Assembly: GCF_900103715.1 (NCBI RefSeq)
Contig: NZ_FNHL01000003.1
Location: forward strand, 310,001-374,000
DNA: 64,000 nucleotides
Direction of reading: 5' to 3'
From: Halogranum gelatinilyticum
GTDB lineage: Archaea; Halobacteriota; Halobacteria; Halobacteriales; Haloferacaceae
The position numbers and the translations under genes are program-made. The notes beneath the pieces were generated by a model, which was not told the origin of the DNA, searched no databases, and saw only the letters and a program-made list of their open reading frames with translations. Every line of letters begins with the position of its first letter. Position 1 is the first letter of the stretch. Positions 50,178-58,680 of this stretch are shown piece by piece.

Positions 50178-50876
50178 TTACTTCGGGCGGGCGACGACAC
50201 CGAGATGGTCGTCGTGGAACCGGTCGAGTCGCTGGGTCTCCAGGATTTCGTACGTCGCTTCCAACTCCGCGACGACCTCGTCGAACACGTCCGCCGGGTC
50301 GGCGGTCACGTCCTCGCTGCGGGCCTTGATCGCCGCGAGCAGGCGGCCGTCCTCGCGGAGGAACGCCGCGTTGTCGGCGGCGACTTTGGCCTGTCCGCGC
50401 GTGGCGACGTCCTGCACGAGGACGTCGACGTCGGCCTCGACGACGTGGGCGTAGGTCTCGGGCTTCCGGGCGTCCTTCAGCAGCGGAAACAGGTTCTCGC
50501 GGTCCTCGGCGACGCCGACGAGGTCACGGACGGGCCGCGGCGCGAACTCGACGGCGTAGGTCGGCCCGGCGAAGTCGGCAACGTGCGAGACGGTCGTCCC
50601 GCTGGCCGCGCCGAGGTAGAGCACGGTCTCGTCGCCGACGAGTCCCGTATCCATTCCCAGCTCCAGCATCGCGCCGAGCTTCGAGCGGCCGGCGTCCCAG
50701 ACGCGCCAGTCGCCGTCTGTCGGCTCGCCGTAGACCGGCGGTCCCTGCGTGGCGAGGCGTTCTCGGTCGTCGAAGGTGTGGCGTTCGACGCCCGTTGGCA
50801 GCGACTCGCCGCTCGGCTCGTCGCTCGTTTCGTCGCTCGTCTCGTCGCTCGTCTCGTCGCTCGTCTCGTCGCTCAT
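50178..50876 (-). CDS. flpA: Fibrillarin-like rRNA/tRNA 2'-O-methyltransferase
   Basis: A 232-residue fibrillarin. The SAM-binding motif is VLYLGAASGTTVSHVADF, followed by YAVEFAPRPVRDLV and VEADVDVLVQDVA. It methylates rRNA/tRNA ribose guided by box C/D RNA. The N-terminus is extended by tandem SDET repeats encoded by a 12-bp repeat. It overlaps nop5 by four bases. Confidence 0.95.
   Translation of the reverse strand: MSDETSDETSDETSDETSDEPSGESLPTGVERHTFDDRERLATQGPPVYGEPTDGDWRVWDAGRSKLGAMLELGMDTGLVGDETVLYLGAASGTTVSHVADFAGPTYAVEFAPRPVRDLVGVAEDRENLFPLLKDARKPETYAHVVEADVDVLVQDVATRGQAKVAADNAAFLREDGRLLAAIKARSEDVTADPADVFDEVVAELEATYEILETQRLDRFHDDHLGVVARPK
50819..50876. repeat. 12-bp tandem repeat in the fibrillarin start
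   Basis: The unit TCGCTCGTCTCG is repeated about four times with one variant copy. It is in frame and encodes tetrapeptide SDET repeats directly after the start codon. Confidence 0.75.
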
Positions 50877-51718
50877 TCGTCGTCACCCCCTTCGGCTCGC
50901 GCCTGAATCGTCTCGATTCGCTCGTCGAGGTCGTCGTGGAGTTCCTGTTTGAACTCGCCGCCGTAGTGGTCGACGCGGGCGGCGAGCGTCAGTTTCCCGG
51001 CGAAGGCGCGGGCGGCGGAGCCGCGGTCCTCGGGGCGGGTGCCGCGGACGTACTCGTGGGTGAAGATGACGCCGTGTTTCGGCGAGGTGCCGCGACCGGC
51101 GAGATGGGCGAACAGGGCGTCCTCCGCTCCGAGCACCTGGACCGTGCCGCTGGGTTTCTTCGCCAGCGCGTCGAGACCGCCCGCGAGCGAGATGAGCCGC
51201 GTGGCGAGGACCGGTCCGGCCATCTCGGCGAGGTTGGGCGCGACGTCGGGCGCGCGGCGTTCGATGAACTCTCGCAGCTCGTCGGCCTCGTCGGCGAGGT
51301 CGGCGACGCGACCGGCGAAGGAGATGACGGGCTGTTCGGCGGGCGTCTCCGGGTCGCGTTCGGCCAACTGGCGGGCGTAGCCGACGCCGGAGCCGGCGTC
51401 GTCGAAGAGCGTCCCGGCCCACTCCGAGAGCCGTTCGGCCAGTTCGTTGGCCGTGCGCTCGGCGTCGTCCATCGCGCGGACGGCGTGGAGCAGCTGTTTG
51501 TCGTCGGCGCGTTCGCGTTCGGCGACCGCAGTCCGAGCGGCGGTGATAGTCGCCTCGCGGAGTGCGACGTAATACGCCTCCTCGTCGGCGGCGAAGCCCG
51601 ACTCGACGGCCGCGGCGGGCCAATCGGCGGGCGCGTCGGCGCGGCCCTCGCGGATGCGCGCGACTGCCTCGTCGGTGTCGCCGGAAGCGAGGTCGGCGAA
51701 CCAGGCGTCGGTTGTCAT
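50873..51718 (-). CDS. nop5: Nop5/Nop56 box C/D RNP scaffold
   Basis: A 281-residue Nop5. The N-terminal fibrillarin-binding domain is followed by a coiled-coil and the Nop domain (PNLAEMAGPVLATRLISLAG; QVLGAEDALFAHLAGRG; GVIFTHEYVRG). It bridges fibrillarin and the L7Ae-bound guide RNA. Its stop overlaps the fibrillarin start. Confidence 0.95.
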   Translation of the reverse strand: MTTDAWFADLASGDTDEAVARIREGRADAPADWPAAAVESGFAADEEAYYVALREATITAARTAVAERERADDKQLLHAVRAMDDAERTANELAERLSEWAGTLFDDAGSGVGYARQLAERDPETPAEQPVISFAGRVADLADEADELREFIERRAPDVAPNLAEMAGPVLATRLISLAGGLDALAKKPSGTVQVLGAEDALFAHLAGRGTSPKHGVIFTHEYVRGTRPEDRGSAARAFAGKLTLAARVDHYGGEFKQELHDDLDERIETIQARAEGGDDE

Positions 51719-51872
51719 ACGTAGCCATCTCGCCGCCCCGATTAAACGTGTGGCGTTCGCTCTCCGAGGCACGTGCAGTCCCCCGGAGACGACGGAGGTC
51801 CTTGGAGAGATATTAACTCCGAAGGGGCCACTTAGGGCGAGGCTTATCCGTCCGGAGAGGCGAGTGGAGGCG

Positions 51873-52211
51873 ATGACTCCATCCGAGTCACGGTCCCCAC
51901 GACCCCCCGGAGCAGCCCCCCGAAAGGGGACGCTGTTCTGCCCGGACTGTGCGCACGCCAGTTCGTTCGACGGCGACTGGGACGTCGCCGAGACGAGCGA
52001 GTTCGTCACCTACAACTGTCCCGAGTGCGGGACGTGCATCCAAGAGCGGCCCGTGTTCGACCCGGAGACGACAGTGCCACGGCCCAACGCGACGGTGACA
52101 CCCGCCCCGCGGTTCGGCCTGTCGCCGACGGCGGTCGAACGCTGGCGACGGGCGTGGGCCTCGTGGACGACGGCGTGGGCGCGGTTCGTCGAGGGTGCAC
52201 GGAGTCGGTGA
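51873..52211 (+). CDS. Zinc-ribbon protein of unknown function
   Basis: A 112-residue protein. FCPDCAH and YNCPECGTCIQER supply a four-Cys zinc ribbon in residues 20-62. A Pro-rich linker and a Trp-rich amphipathic helix (RWRRAWASWTTAWARFVEG) close the chain. TATA-like GGCTTATCC at about 51841 supports ATG 51873. The function is unknown. Confidence 0.65.
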   Translation: MTPSESRSPRPPGAAPRKGTLFCPDCAHASSFDGDWDVAETSEFVTYNCPECGTCIQERPVFDPETTVPRPNATVTPAPRFGLSPTAVERWRRAWASWTTAWARFVEGARSR

Positions 52212-52308
52212 CGAATGCGGCCCAGTAGCTGCCCAGTCGTCGTCCTCGACAACGGTCTGCTGGCTCTCGGCGGCCGATAACGCAGAAAAGTGGACCTCGG
52301 TTGTGTGG

Positions 52309-52479
52309 CTATCCGAACTTCTCGAACGGCTGCTCACAGCCGTTACAGAAGTGCATCGACCGGCAGAGTCCCGGTCCCTTCGGATGTTCCCGAACCGTCT
52401 CCGTCGAGCCGCAGTAGGGACATTCGGCTCCTTCCGTGTCCCCGCTGGTCGAGATCGACGGGTCGAATCCTCGTTTCAT
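52309..52479 (-). CDS. Detached PaaD-type zinc ribbon protein
   Basis: A 56-residue protein with ECPYCGSTETVREHPKGPG and then CRSMHFCNGCEQPFEKF. This matches the C-terminal zinc ribbon that bacterial PaaD carries fused to its DUF59 domain. Here it is a separate gene starting two bases after the paaD stop. It should work with PaaD in the phenylacetyl-CoA epoxidase complex. Confidence 0.75.
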   Translation of the reverse strand: MKRGFDPSISTSGDTEGAECPYCGSTETVREHPKGPGLCRSMHFCNGCEQPFEKFG

Positions 52480-52481
52480 GA

Positions 52482-52898
52482 TCAGACACTCAGCCCGAAC
52501 TCTCGCAGCTGTTCGCGGCCCTGTTCGGTGACCATGTTGACGTTCCACGGCGGGTTGTACCGAAGCTCGACATCGGCGTCGTCGATGCCGGGCGCGGTCA
52601 TCGCCGCACACCGGACGTCGTTGAGGATCATGTCCCGCGCGGGACAGCCGGTGTAGGTCAGCGTCATCTCGACGCGGGCCGTCGACCCCTCTACTTCGAC
52701 GTTGTAGATGAGGCCGAGGTCGACGACGCTGACGGGCATCTCGGGGTCTTCCACCTCGTAGAGCGCCTTCCAGATGTCGGCCTCGACGCCCGTCGCGCCC
52801 TCGCCGGTCTTCGGGAAGTCCTCGGGTTTCTCGCCCGCGGCGTAGTCGGTGTAGGCGCAGGCGTCCGAGCCGAGCGGCGCGCCCGAGTCCATGCTCAT
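52482..52898 (-). CDS. paaD: Phenylacetyl-CoA epoxidase subunit PaaD (DUF59 part)
   Basis: A 138-residue DUF59/MIP18-family protein. DPEMPVSVVDLGLIYNVEVEG and LTYTGCPARDMILNDVRCA are the core motifs; the Cys in TGCP is typical. PaaD is thought to help metal-cluster maturation of the epoxidase. It overlaps paaC by four bases. Confidence 0.85.
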   Translation of the reverse strand: MSMDSGAPLGSDACAYTDYAAGEKPEDFPKTGEGATGVEADIWKALYEVEDPEMPVSVVDLGLIYNVEVEGSTARVEMTLTYTGCPARDMILNDVRCAAMTAPGIDDADVELRYNPPWNVNMVTEQGREQLREFGLSV

Positions 52899-53707
52899 CC
52901 TTCACCCCGGAGCCGGATCGGCTCTTCCAACTCGAGTTCGTGGTAGGTGTGGGTGAACTCCGACTGGAGGTCGAACCACGCGTCGGTGTGGCTGCCGTCG
53001 CGGCCCGTCGCCTCGGGCAGGTCGACCTCGTCCGGTTCCGGAACGACGACGTCGAGCGATTCGAGGAACGGCACGACGATGTCGAGCCACTCCTCGCGGA
53101 GGTCTGCCAATCTCTCCGTCCGTAATTCGAGCGAGACGATGTCCTCCTCGTGCGGGCCAGCCGCGAAGAGCGTCAGCGCGTAGGGGAACAGCCGGTCGAC
53201 GGCGGCCTGGAGCTTCTCGTGGTGTTCGCCGCCGGAGAGCCGTTCGAGCCAGCTCTGGGCGTGTTCGCGGTGGTAGCGCTCTTCGGCGAGTACCTTCGCG
53301 ACGCGGTCGGCGATGGGCGGATACGACGAGTCGACGAGCACCTCCATCCGGAGGTTCTCGGCGACGTCGTAGAGGTAGCTGCGGACGATGACGTCCGCCC
53401 AGTCGCCCTCGTCGAAGGGCTGTTCGACGAGCGTGGAGTGGGTCCAGGCCTTGGGGTCGCGCTCCCAGAGACACTCCTGTTCGGTGTAGCCCATGTCCTG
53501 CAGGAGGTCGTACCAGAGCCGCGCGTGGCCGAACTCGTCCTGGGCGATGTTGGAGATGGCGAGATCGGATTCGAGCGTCGGCGCGTAGATTTGCCACTCG
53601 ATGTAGCGCTCGGCGACGACGTACTCGTCGTCGGCCATGCGGAACAGCAGTTCTTCGACCGCCGCCTGCTCGCGGTCGGTCAGACTGTCGGGACCGTCGA
53701 GGCTCAC
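52895..53707 (-). CDS. paaC: Phenylacetyl-CoA epoxidase subunit PaaC
   Basis: A 270-residue ferritin-like structural subunit. ISNIAQDEFGHARLWYDLLQ and LAEERYHREHAQSWLERL resemble the ExxH helices of PaaA but PaaC is known not to hold the active diiron centre. It binds PaaA in the complex. It overlaps both neighbours by four bases. Confidence 0.9.
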   Translation of the reverse strand: MSLDGPDSLTDREQAAVEELLFRMADDEYVVAERYIEWQIYAPTLESDLAISNIAQDEFGHARLWYDLLQDMGYTEQECLWERDPKAWTHSTLVEQPFDEGDWADVIVRSYLYDVAENLRMEVLVDSSYPPIADRVAKVLAEERYHREHAQSWLERLSGGEHHEKLQAAVDRLFPYALTLFAAGPHEEDIVSLELRTERLADLREEWLDIVVPFLESLDVVVPEPDEVDLPEATGRDGSHTDAWFDLQSEFTHTYHELELEEPIRLRGEG

Positions 53708-54042
53708 GAGTCGGCCTCCTCGGAGGCGGCTTCGCGTTTCTTCGCGGCGGCCGCCTGCTCCTTCTCGGACTCGACGACCTCTTTGATGCCGCTGGCGTCG
53801 ACGCGGTTGTACGTCATCGCCCAGCGGTAGGCCTTGTCGGTCGTGCCGCCGAAGGAGGTCTCCTCGTCGTCGACTTCGGAGATCTCGTCCTGCGGAGCCA
53901 CCCAGATGCTGTGGGTCTGCATCCGGCGGCCGTGCTGAATCTGTGCGAACAGCTTCGCCATCTCGCGGTCCGGTGCGTGGACGTTACCCACGTGTCGGTG
54001 GTAGTCGCCCGCCTTGTCCTGTCGGAATACTTCCCAAATCAT
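53704..54042 (-). CDS. paaB: Phenylacetyl-CoA epoxidase subunit PaaB
   Basis: A 112-residue PaaB. WEVFRQDKAGDYHRHVGNVHAPDREMAKLFAQIQ-type residues and IWVAPQDEISEVD match the family. A charged Ala/Glu-rich C-terminal tail is longer than in E. coli. It lies five bases after paaA. Confidence 0.9.
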   Translation of the reverse strand: MIWEVFRQDKAGDYHRHVGNVHAPDREMAKLFAQIQHGRRMQTHSIWVAPQDEISEVDDEETSFGGTTDKAYRWAMTYNRVDASGIKEVVESEKEQAAAAKKREAASEEADS

Positions 54043-54046
54043 TGTC

Positions 54047-54991
54047 TTAGTCGGCCGCCTGCGGGGCGGTGCCGGTGTGTGCGGTCTCGTAGCTGTCCAT
54101 CTGTTCGCGGACCCACGCGACTGCCTCCTGGCGGTCGCGGCGGGAACCGATCTGCTCGTAGCTGCCGTCGTAGTCGTTCTTCGCGATGGTCCAGAACTGG
54201 TCCCAGTCGAGGTCCTCCTCGACGACCTCGTAGCGGCCCTCGTCCTCGTGGTAGATAATCTCCGGCGTGTCCGGAATCTCCAGCCCGTACCGCTCGGCCT
54301 TCGGGACGTAGGTGTTGAGGAAGGCCTGCCGGAGTTCGTCGTTACTCTTGGTCTTCAGGCCGACCTCCGCCGCGAAGCCGTGGTGGGTGCTCTGGTCGTT
54401 GACCGGGCCGAAGAACTGGATGATGCGGGGCCACCACATCTCGAACGCCTCTTGGGTGCGCTCCTGGTTGGCCTTCGAGGAGGTCATCAACTCACGCAGC
54501 ATATCCTCGCCGTGTTTGACGTGGAAGCCCTCCTCGAAGCACACCTTGTCCATCGCGTGCGCGTAGGGTTCCCACGACGTGCTCTTCAGCGTCGCCTGCC
54601 GCCGCATGGCCGCGCCGTCGACGAAAAAGCCGATCATCGGCACCTCGTACCACGAGTCCATCGGATAGTGGAAGCAGTTGAGGAACTTCCCCTTGCCCTC
54701 GGCCAGCTCGTCGAGCATCTCGTCGCGGGTCTTCACACCCAGCGACTCGGCCGCTCGATAGAGGAGTTGCGCGTGGCCGATCTCGTCCTGCACCTTCGCG
54801 GAGAAGGCGAGCTTTCGGTCCAAACTCGGCGCTTGGCGGATGAACGGCTTCTCGAGGTAGCCACCCATCACCTCCGAGTTGGCGTGGAACTGGATCATCC
54901 GCGTCGCGGCCTCGCGATACTCCTTGGGCATATCGTCTTTGGGACTGAACTGGCGCGGGCCAGCGCGTTCCTTGACGGTGTCGAGGTCCAT
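54047..54991 (-). CDS. paaA: Phenylacetyl-CoA epoxidase catalytic subunit PaaA
   Basis: A 314-residue diiron oxygenase subunit. KVQDEIGHAQLLYRAAESLG and VCFEEGFHVKHGEDMLREL are the two ExxH-type metal helices. The complex inserts one oxygen atom into the ring of phenylacetyl-CoA. It begins the paaABCD operon. The PaaE reductase and PaaK ligase are not in the window. Confidence 0.95.
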   Translation of the reverse strand: MDLDTVKERAGPRQFSPKDDMPKEYREAATRMIQFHANSEVMGGYLEKPFIRQAPSLDRKLAFSAKVQDEIGHAQLLYRAAESLGVKTRDEMLDELAEGKGKFLNCFHYPMDSWYEVPMIGFFVDGAAMRRQATLKSTSWEPYAHAMDKVCFEEGFHVKHGEDMLRELMTSSKANQERTQEAFEMWWPRIIQFFGPVNDQSTHHGFAAEVGLKTKSNDELRQAFLNTYVPKAERYGLEIPDTPEIIYHEDEGRYEVVEEDLDWDQFWTIAKNDYDGSYEQIGSRRDRQEAVAWVREQMDSYETAHTGTAPQAAD

Positions 54992-55080
54992 GGACGATAA
55001 TTATAGATACGACCACATACCGATTGGGCCGCCCATAGACGGGATTTATATACTCTGTCGGCCTCTAGACGTGAGAGACC
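54992..55080. promoter_or_regulatory. Divergent paaA / regulator promoter region
   Basis: An 89-base spacer holds GATTTATATACTC (about 55043-55055), 28-36 bases before the regulator GTG. On the minus strand the same region reads TATATAAATCC, and CTATAATTATCG lies closer to paaA. The two promoters overlap, so regulator binding could affect both. Confidence 0.55.
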
Positions 55081-55728
55081 GTGATAGACGAGTGCTTGGT
55101 GGTGGAGTTCCGTGTGACCGGCGACGACTGTCCGTTGGCGGCGGCGTCGAAAGCGGCGGGCGTCACTATCGAGTCCCAACCCCCGCAACTCCGCGACGAC
55201 GGCAACGCCCTCCTGCGGTTCGGCGCGCCCGAGAGCGACGCCCTCGCGAGTGTGCTCGATAAGGATGCCCGCATCCGGTATCTCCACCGCTCGTCGGGCG
55301 AGGACCGGCCGGACCGCGACGAGTACCGCTGTCTGTCGAAACAGCCCTGTGTCGTCCACGAGCTGACGGACGCGGGCTTCATGGCCGAGACGCTGACCTA
55401 CCGCGACGGCGAGGAACGGTACACGGGTGCCGTGGTGGGCTACGACGTGTTGCAGGGTGTGCTGGAGGCCGCGGGCGCGACGGTCGGGGTGACGCTCGAA
55501 CGCATCTACCCGCTCGGGCCGGAGGGCGAGACGTCGACGACGGGCCGCTGGGACGTGACGGGCGCGCAGGAGGCTGCGATTCGGACCGCGTTGCGGATGG
55601 GCTACTTCGCGGTGCCGAAGCAGGTGACGGCGACGGAGGTCGGGGAGGAACTGGGAATCAGCAAGTCGGCGTTTCTGGAGCGGTTGCGACGCGGGCAGAA
55701 GGGGTTGTTCTCGCAAATTTTCGGGTGA
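55081..55728 (+). CDS. HTH_10 regulator, likely controlling the paa operon
   Basis: A 215-residue Bat-type regulator. It has an N-terminal sensor-like domain with several cysteines (CPLAAASK, CLSKQPCVVHEL) and a C-terminal HTH_10: DVTGAQEAAIRTALRMGYF and GEELGISKSAFLERLRRGQK. The GTG start follows a strong TATA box. Its divergent position next to paaA suggests it senses phenylacetyl-CoA or a related ligand; this is inference. Confidence 0.8.
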   Translation: MIDECLVVEFRVTGDDCPLAAASKAAGVTIESQPPQLRDDGNALLRFGAPESDALASVLDKDARIRYLHRSSGEDRPDRDEYRCLSKQPCVVHELTDAGFMAETLTYRDGEERYTGAVVGYDVLQGVLEAAGATVGVTLERIYPLGPEGETSTTGRWDVTGAQEAAIRTALRMGYFAVPKQVTATEVGEELGISKSAFLERLRRGQKGLFSQIFG

Positions 55729-55792
55729 GGAGTCGGAGAAGGCATCTATTTCGCCAGCACGGACTCCGAACCGGAGACCACCTCGAAAGCCC

Positions 55793-55876
55793 ACGCGCTC
55801 TCGACTCCCGCGGCTTGTTGTGCTCCTCGGCTTACAGCCTGCGGTGCTTACCGCGCCGGGGTCGTCGAGAGCGCGT
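55793..55876. ncRNA. Branched inverted-repeat element (possible structured RNA)
   Basis: The 393-base gap 55729-56121 has no gene. It contains a perfect 12-bp outer stem, ACGCGCTCTCGA (55793-55804) with TCGAGAGCGCGT (55865-55876). The 60-base interior holds two smaller hairpins, GGCT-TAC-AGCC and GCGGT-GCTT-ACCGC, so a branched fold is possible. A separate CAAGAGC-TTC-GCTCTTG hairpin lies at 55978-55994. It may be RNA, a DNA repeat or both. Confidence 0.4.
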
Positions 55877-56121
55877 CCCCTTTCAGCCCCACCCGCAGCA
55901 GCCACGTCCTCCCCAACCGACTCCTTCGCTCGTGACACTCGCTCAGTCGTCCCTCGCATGAGTGGCTCGCGGCGACGCAAGAGCTTCGCTCTTGCTGGCT
56001 TCCGCTCGGTTCCCTCGCGGAAACGATGAAACGCCGCGAAGCCACGCGCCGAAGAGAATAGCCGATTACCGTCGCACGGGTGGGAGTCGCATTTACGTCC
56101 CCCCGCGCCGACTTCCCGGCC

Positions 56122-56883
56122 ATGCGTATCACTGACAGCGAGGGAGTTCGCACGATCACCTTCGACCGGCCCGAGGCGATGAACGCGATGACAACCCACA
56201 TCGCGTCGGACCTCGCGGACGCCTTCGAGTCGCTCGACCCCGAGGAGCACGACGCCTGCGTCCTCACGGGCGAGGGGAAGGCGTTCTCCGCCGGCGGCGA
56301 CATCCAGATGATGGCCGAGCGCGACTGGAACGCCGACGAGTCCTACGAGGTCATGACCTCGACGTTCGGCCGCGTCGCCGAGTCGGCCATCGAGTCTTCG
56401 GTGCCCATCGTCGCGAAGGTCAACGGCGACGCCGTCGGCGCGGGGATGGCGGTCACGCTCGTCGCCGACTTCGCCATCTCGGTCGACACCGCCCGCTTCG
56501 GCGCGGGCTTCGTCAAGGTCGGTCTCGTCCCCGACACGGGCGGGACGTTCCTCCTCCCGCAGATGCTGGGGCTGCGCACGGCGAAGGATCTCGCCATCAC
56601 GGGACGGCTCGTCAGTGCCGAAGAAGCCGCCGAGATGGGAATCGTGAACGAGTCGGTCGCGGCCGAGGAACTGGACGCCGCCGTCGACGACCTCGTGGCA
56701 ACGTTGAAAGAGCGACCGACACGCACCATCGGCCTCATTAAGGAGGGCATCCACGGCAACACGGGCCGCGGGTGGGCGGACGCACTGGACCGCGAGGCGA
56801 TGCTGCAGGCCCGCGCGTACGACACCCCCGAACACACGGAGGGCGTCAGTGCCTTCTTGGAGAAGCGCGACCCCGAGTTCTGA
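56122..56883 (+). CDS. Enoyl-CoA hydratase/isomerase family protein
   Basis: A 253-residue crotonase. FDRPEAMNAMTTHIASDLADA, TGEGKAFSAGGDIQMM and VAKVNGDAVGAGMAVTLV form the oxyanion region; FVKVGLVPDTGGTFLLP holds the second conserved segment. In paa clusters such enzymes (PaaF/PaaG) act on the oxepin or open-chain CoA esters. TATA-like CATTTACG at 56090 supports ATG 56122. Confidence 0.85.
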   Translation: MRITDSEGVRTITFDRPEAMNAMTTHIASDLADAFESLDPEEHDACVLTGEGKAFSAGGDIQMMAERDWNADESYEVMTSTFGRVAESAIESSVPIVAKVNGDAVGAGMAVTLVADFAISVDTARFGAGFVKVGLVPDTGGTFLLPQMLGLRTAKDLAITGRLVSAEEAAEMGIVNESVAAEELDAAVDDLVATLKERPTRTIGLIKEGIHGNTGRGWADALDREAMLQARAYDTPEHTEGVSAFLEKRDPEF

Positions 56884-56892
56884 GCGGTCGGC

Positions 56893-57774
56893 TCACAGAC
56901 CGAGGAACGCCTCGGCGTTCTCCCAGAGGATCTTCCGCTGAACCTCCTCCGGGTAGTCGGTGTACTCGGCGAACTGCTGGAGCCACTTCTCGGGGCGAAT
57001 CATCGGATAGTCGGTGCCGAACATCACCTTGTCCTTGAGCACCGTCCCGGCGTAGTGCAACACCTGGTCGTCGATATACTTCGGCAGCCAGCCCGAGAGG
57101 TCCATGTAGACGTTACCCTTCTGCTGGCAGATGGCGAGCTGTTGTTTCTCCCACGGGAACGCCGGATGAGCGATGAGAATCTGGAGGTCCGGATGGTCGG
57201 CGGCGACGTCGTCGATGAGCATCGGGTCGCCGTACTTGACCTTCAAGCCTCTCCCGCCCGGGCTGCCCGCGCCGAGCGTCGAGTTGCCGCCGTGGAAGAC
57301 GACCGGGACGCCGAGGTCCTCGATTGTCGAAAAGAGCTGCTCGTGTTCGGGGTCGTTGGGGGCGAAGCCCTGGGCGATCTGCTGGAACTTGAACCCCGAG
57401 AGACCGAGGTCCTCGACGCAGCGTTCGGCCTCCTCGACGCAGTCCGGCTTGAGCGGGTCGACGCTCCCGAAGCCGACGAGGAAGTCCGGATAGTCGTCGC
57501 GCACTTCGGCGACGTAGTCGTTCGGCACGGGCGGATTGCCCGTGTTGGTCTCGGCGTCCCAGCCGAGCATGACCGCGCGGCCGATGCCGGTCTCGTGGTA
57601 CTCCTCCAGCATCGCGTCGTAGTCCCAGGTGTGGATGTCGGTGCCGAATTTCTTTGCGGCGTCCTGCATCATTTCACCGCCAGCGTCTTTCAGGAACTCG
57701 GCGGTCGGCTGGTGGGCGTGTGTGTCGATAGCGCGGGGACTGTCCTCGGCGGCGAGGACGGGTATATGTGCCAT
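56893..57774 (-). CDS. Amidohydrolase-family (TIM-barrel) protein
   Basis: A 293-residue amidohydrolase_2 protein. AIDTHAHQP is the N-terminal HxH metal site; VVFHGGNST and LIAHPAFPWEKQ supply His, and FGTDYPMIRPE the late Asp. The class includes decarboxylases and lactonases of aromatic degradation. Between crotonase and MaoC genes, a role in CoA-ester or aromatic metabolism is likely. Confidence 0.8.
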   Translation of the reverse strand: MAHIPVLAAEDSPRAIDTHAHQPTAEFLKDAGGEMMQDAAKKFGTDIHTWDYDAMLEEYHETGIGRAVMLGWDAETNTGNPPVPNDYVAEVRDDYPDFLVGFGSVDPLKPDCVEEAERCVEDLGLSGFKFQQIAQGFAPNDPEHEQLFSTIEDLGVPVVFHGGNSTLGAGSPGGRGLKVKYGDPMLIDDVAADHPDLQILIAHPAFPWEKQQLAICQQKGNVYMDLSGWLPKYIDDQVLHYAGTVLKDKVMFGTDYPMIRPEKWLQQFAEYTDYPEEVQRKILWENAEAFLGL

Positions 57775-57864
57775 ACGTTCGTGATAGACTGGCGGCGAGA
57801 AAAGCGTATCCCGGCGAGGGTCGGGTCACCGGGAGGTCAGTCGTGGAGGGTCGCGTCGAGTCGG

Positions 57865-58335
57865 CTACTCCTCGCCCGCGCGGGTCTTGATGAGGAACTT
57901 CATGTCGCCTTCAAGGACGACCGTGCCGTCCTGCTTCGTCGTCGTGCAGTCGATGACGACGAGTCCGGCGTCGTCGCGGCTGCTCAACTCCTTCTGCTCG
58001 GTGACGACCATCTCCTGGGTGATGGTGTCGCCGACGAAGACGGGGTTCGGGAGGTCCATGTAGTTCATCCCGAGGAAGGCGAGGGCCGTCCGTTCGACGA
58101 TGCCCGAGCGGTAGACGAAGCCCGTCGCCTGCACGAACGTCATCGGGCCGTGGGCGATGCGCTGGCCGAACTGGGTGTCCTCGGCGTACTCCTTGTTGGT
58201 GTGGAGTTCGGTCCAGTCACCCGAGAGCGCGGAGTGCATGACGAAGTCGGCCTCGGTCACGGTGCGGCCGACGCTCTCGAACTCGGTGCCGACGGTGAAG
58301 TCTTCGAAGTAGTGTGGCTCGTAACTGTAGGCCAT
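57865..58335 (-). CDS. MaoC-family (R)-hydratase
   Basis: A 156-residue hot-dog-fold hydratase. EDFTVGTEFESVGRTVTEAD starts the fold; FVMHSALSGDWTELHTNKEYA holds the catalytic Asp/His, and FGQRIAHGPMTFVQATG the conserved glycine-rich helix. It hydrates trans-2-enoyl-CoA. It belongs with the CoA-ester genes around it. Confidence 0.85.
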   Translation of the reverse strand: MAYSYEPHYFEDFTVGTEFESVGRTVTEADFVMHSALSGDWTELHTNKEYAEDTQFGQRIAHGPMTFVQATGFVYRSGIVERTALAFLGMNYMDLPNPVFVGDTITQEMVVTEQKELSSRDDAGLVVIDCTTTKQDGTVVLEGDMKFLIKTRAGEE

Positions 58336-58431
58336 AGCGCACCTACCCACAACAATGATAAAAGTTTGTGTACTTTCCGAGGGGGTGGGCTACGGTAAGG
58401 TTTAACAATGTGAGAAGCGATGGCACACGTG

Positions 58432-58548
58432 ATGGAACGACGCCCGTTCGTGTGTCGAGACTGTAAGGAGCGCGTGAGTTCGATGGCCTACCGGTCCTCT
58501 TGCCCGGACTGCGGCGGCGGACTCAAACCGTGGCGGGCGACAGGGTAG
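58432..58548 (+). CDS. Rubrerythrin-like zinc-ribbon microprotein (38 aa)
   Basis: A 38-residue protein. FVCRDCKERV and SSCPDCGGGLKPW form a CxxC/CxxC ribbon like the rubredoxin-type domain of rubrerythrin. Haloarchaeal genomes encode several such microproteins. A TATA-like GTTTAACA lies at 58400. In-frame starts at 58420 and 58429 would add up to four residues. Confidence 0.7.
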   Translation: MERRPFVCRDCKERVSSMAYRSSCPDCGGGLKPWRATG

Positions 58549-58680
58549 TCGGCAGCGACCGAGCAGCCACACCGTCTCGACGGAGGAGTGTGACGAGCGG
58601 CCGGCTGTGTCACACCGCGAACAGTCCGGCCAACCCGCAGGCGTCTTATCGGCGGCGTCCGTATCCACCGAGTGACTACT

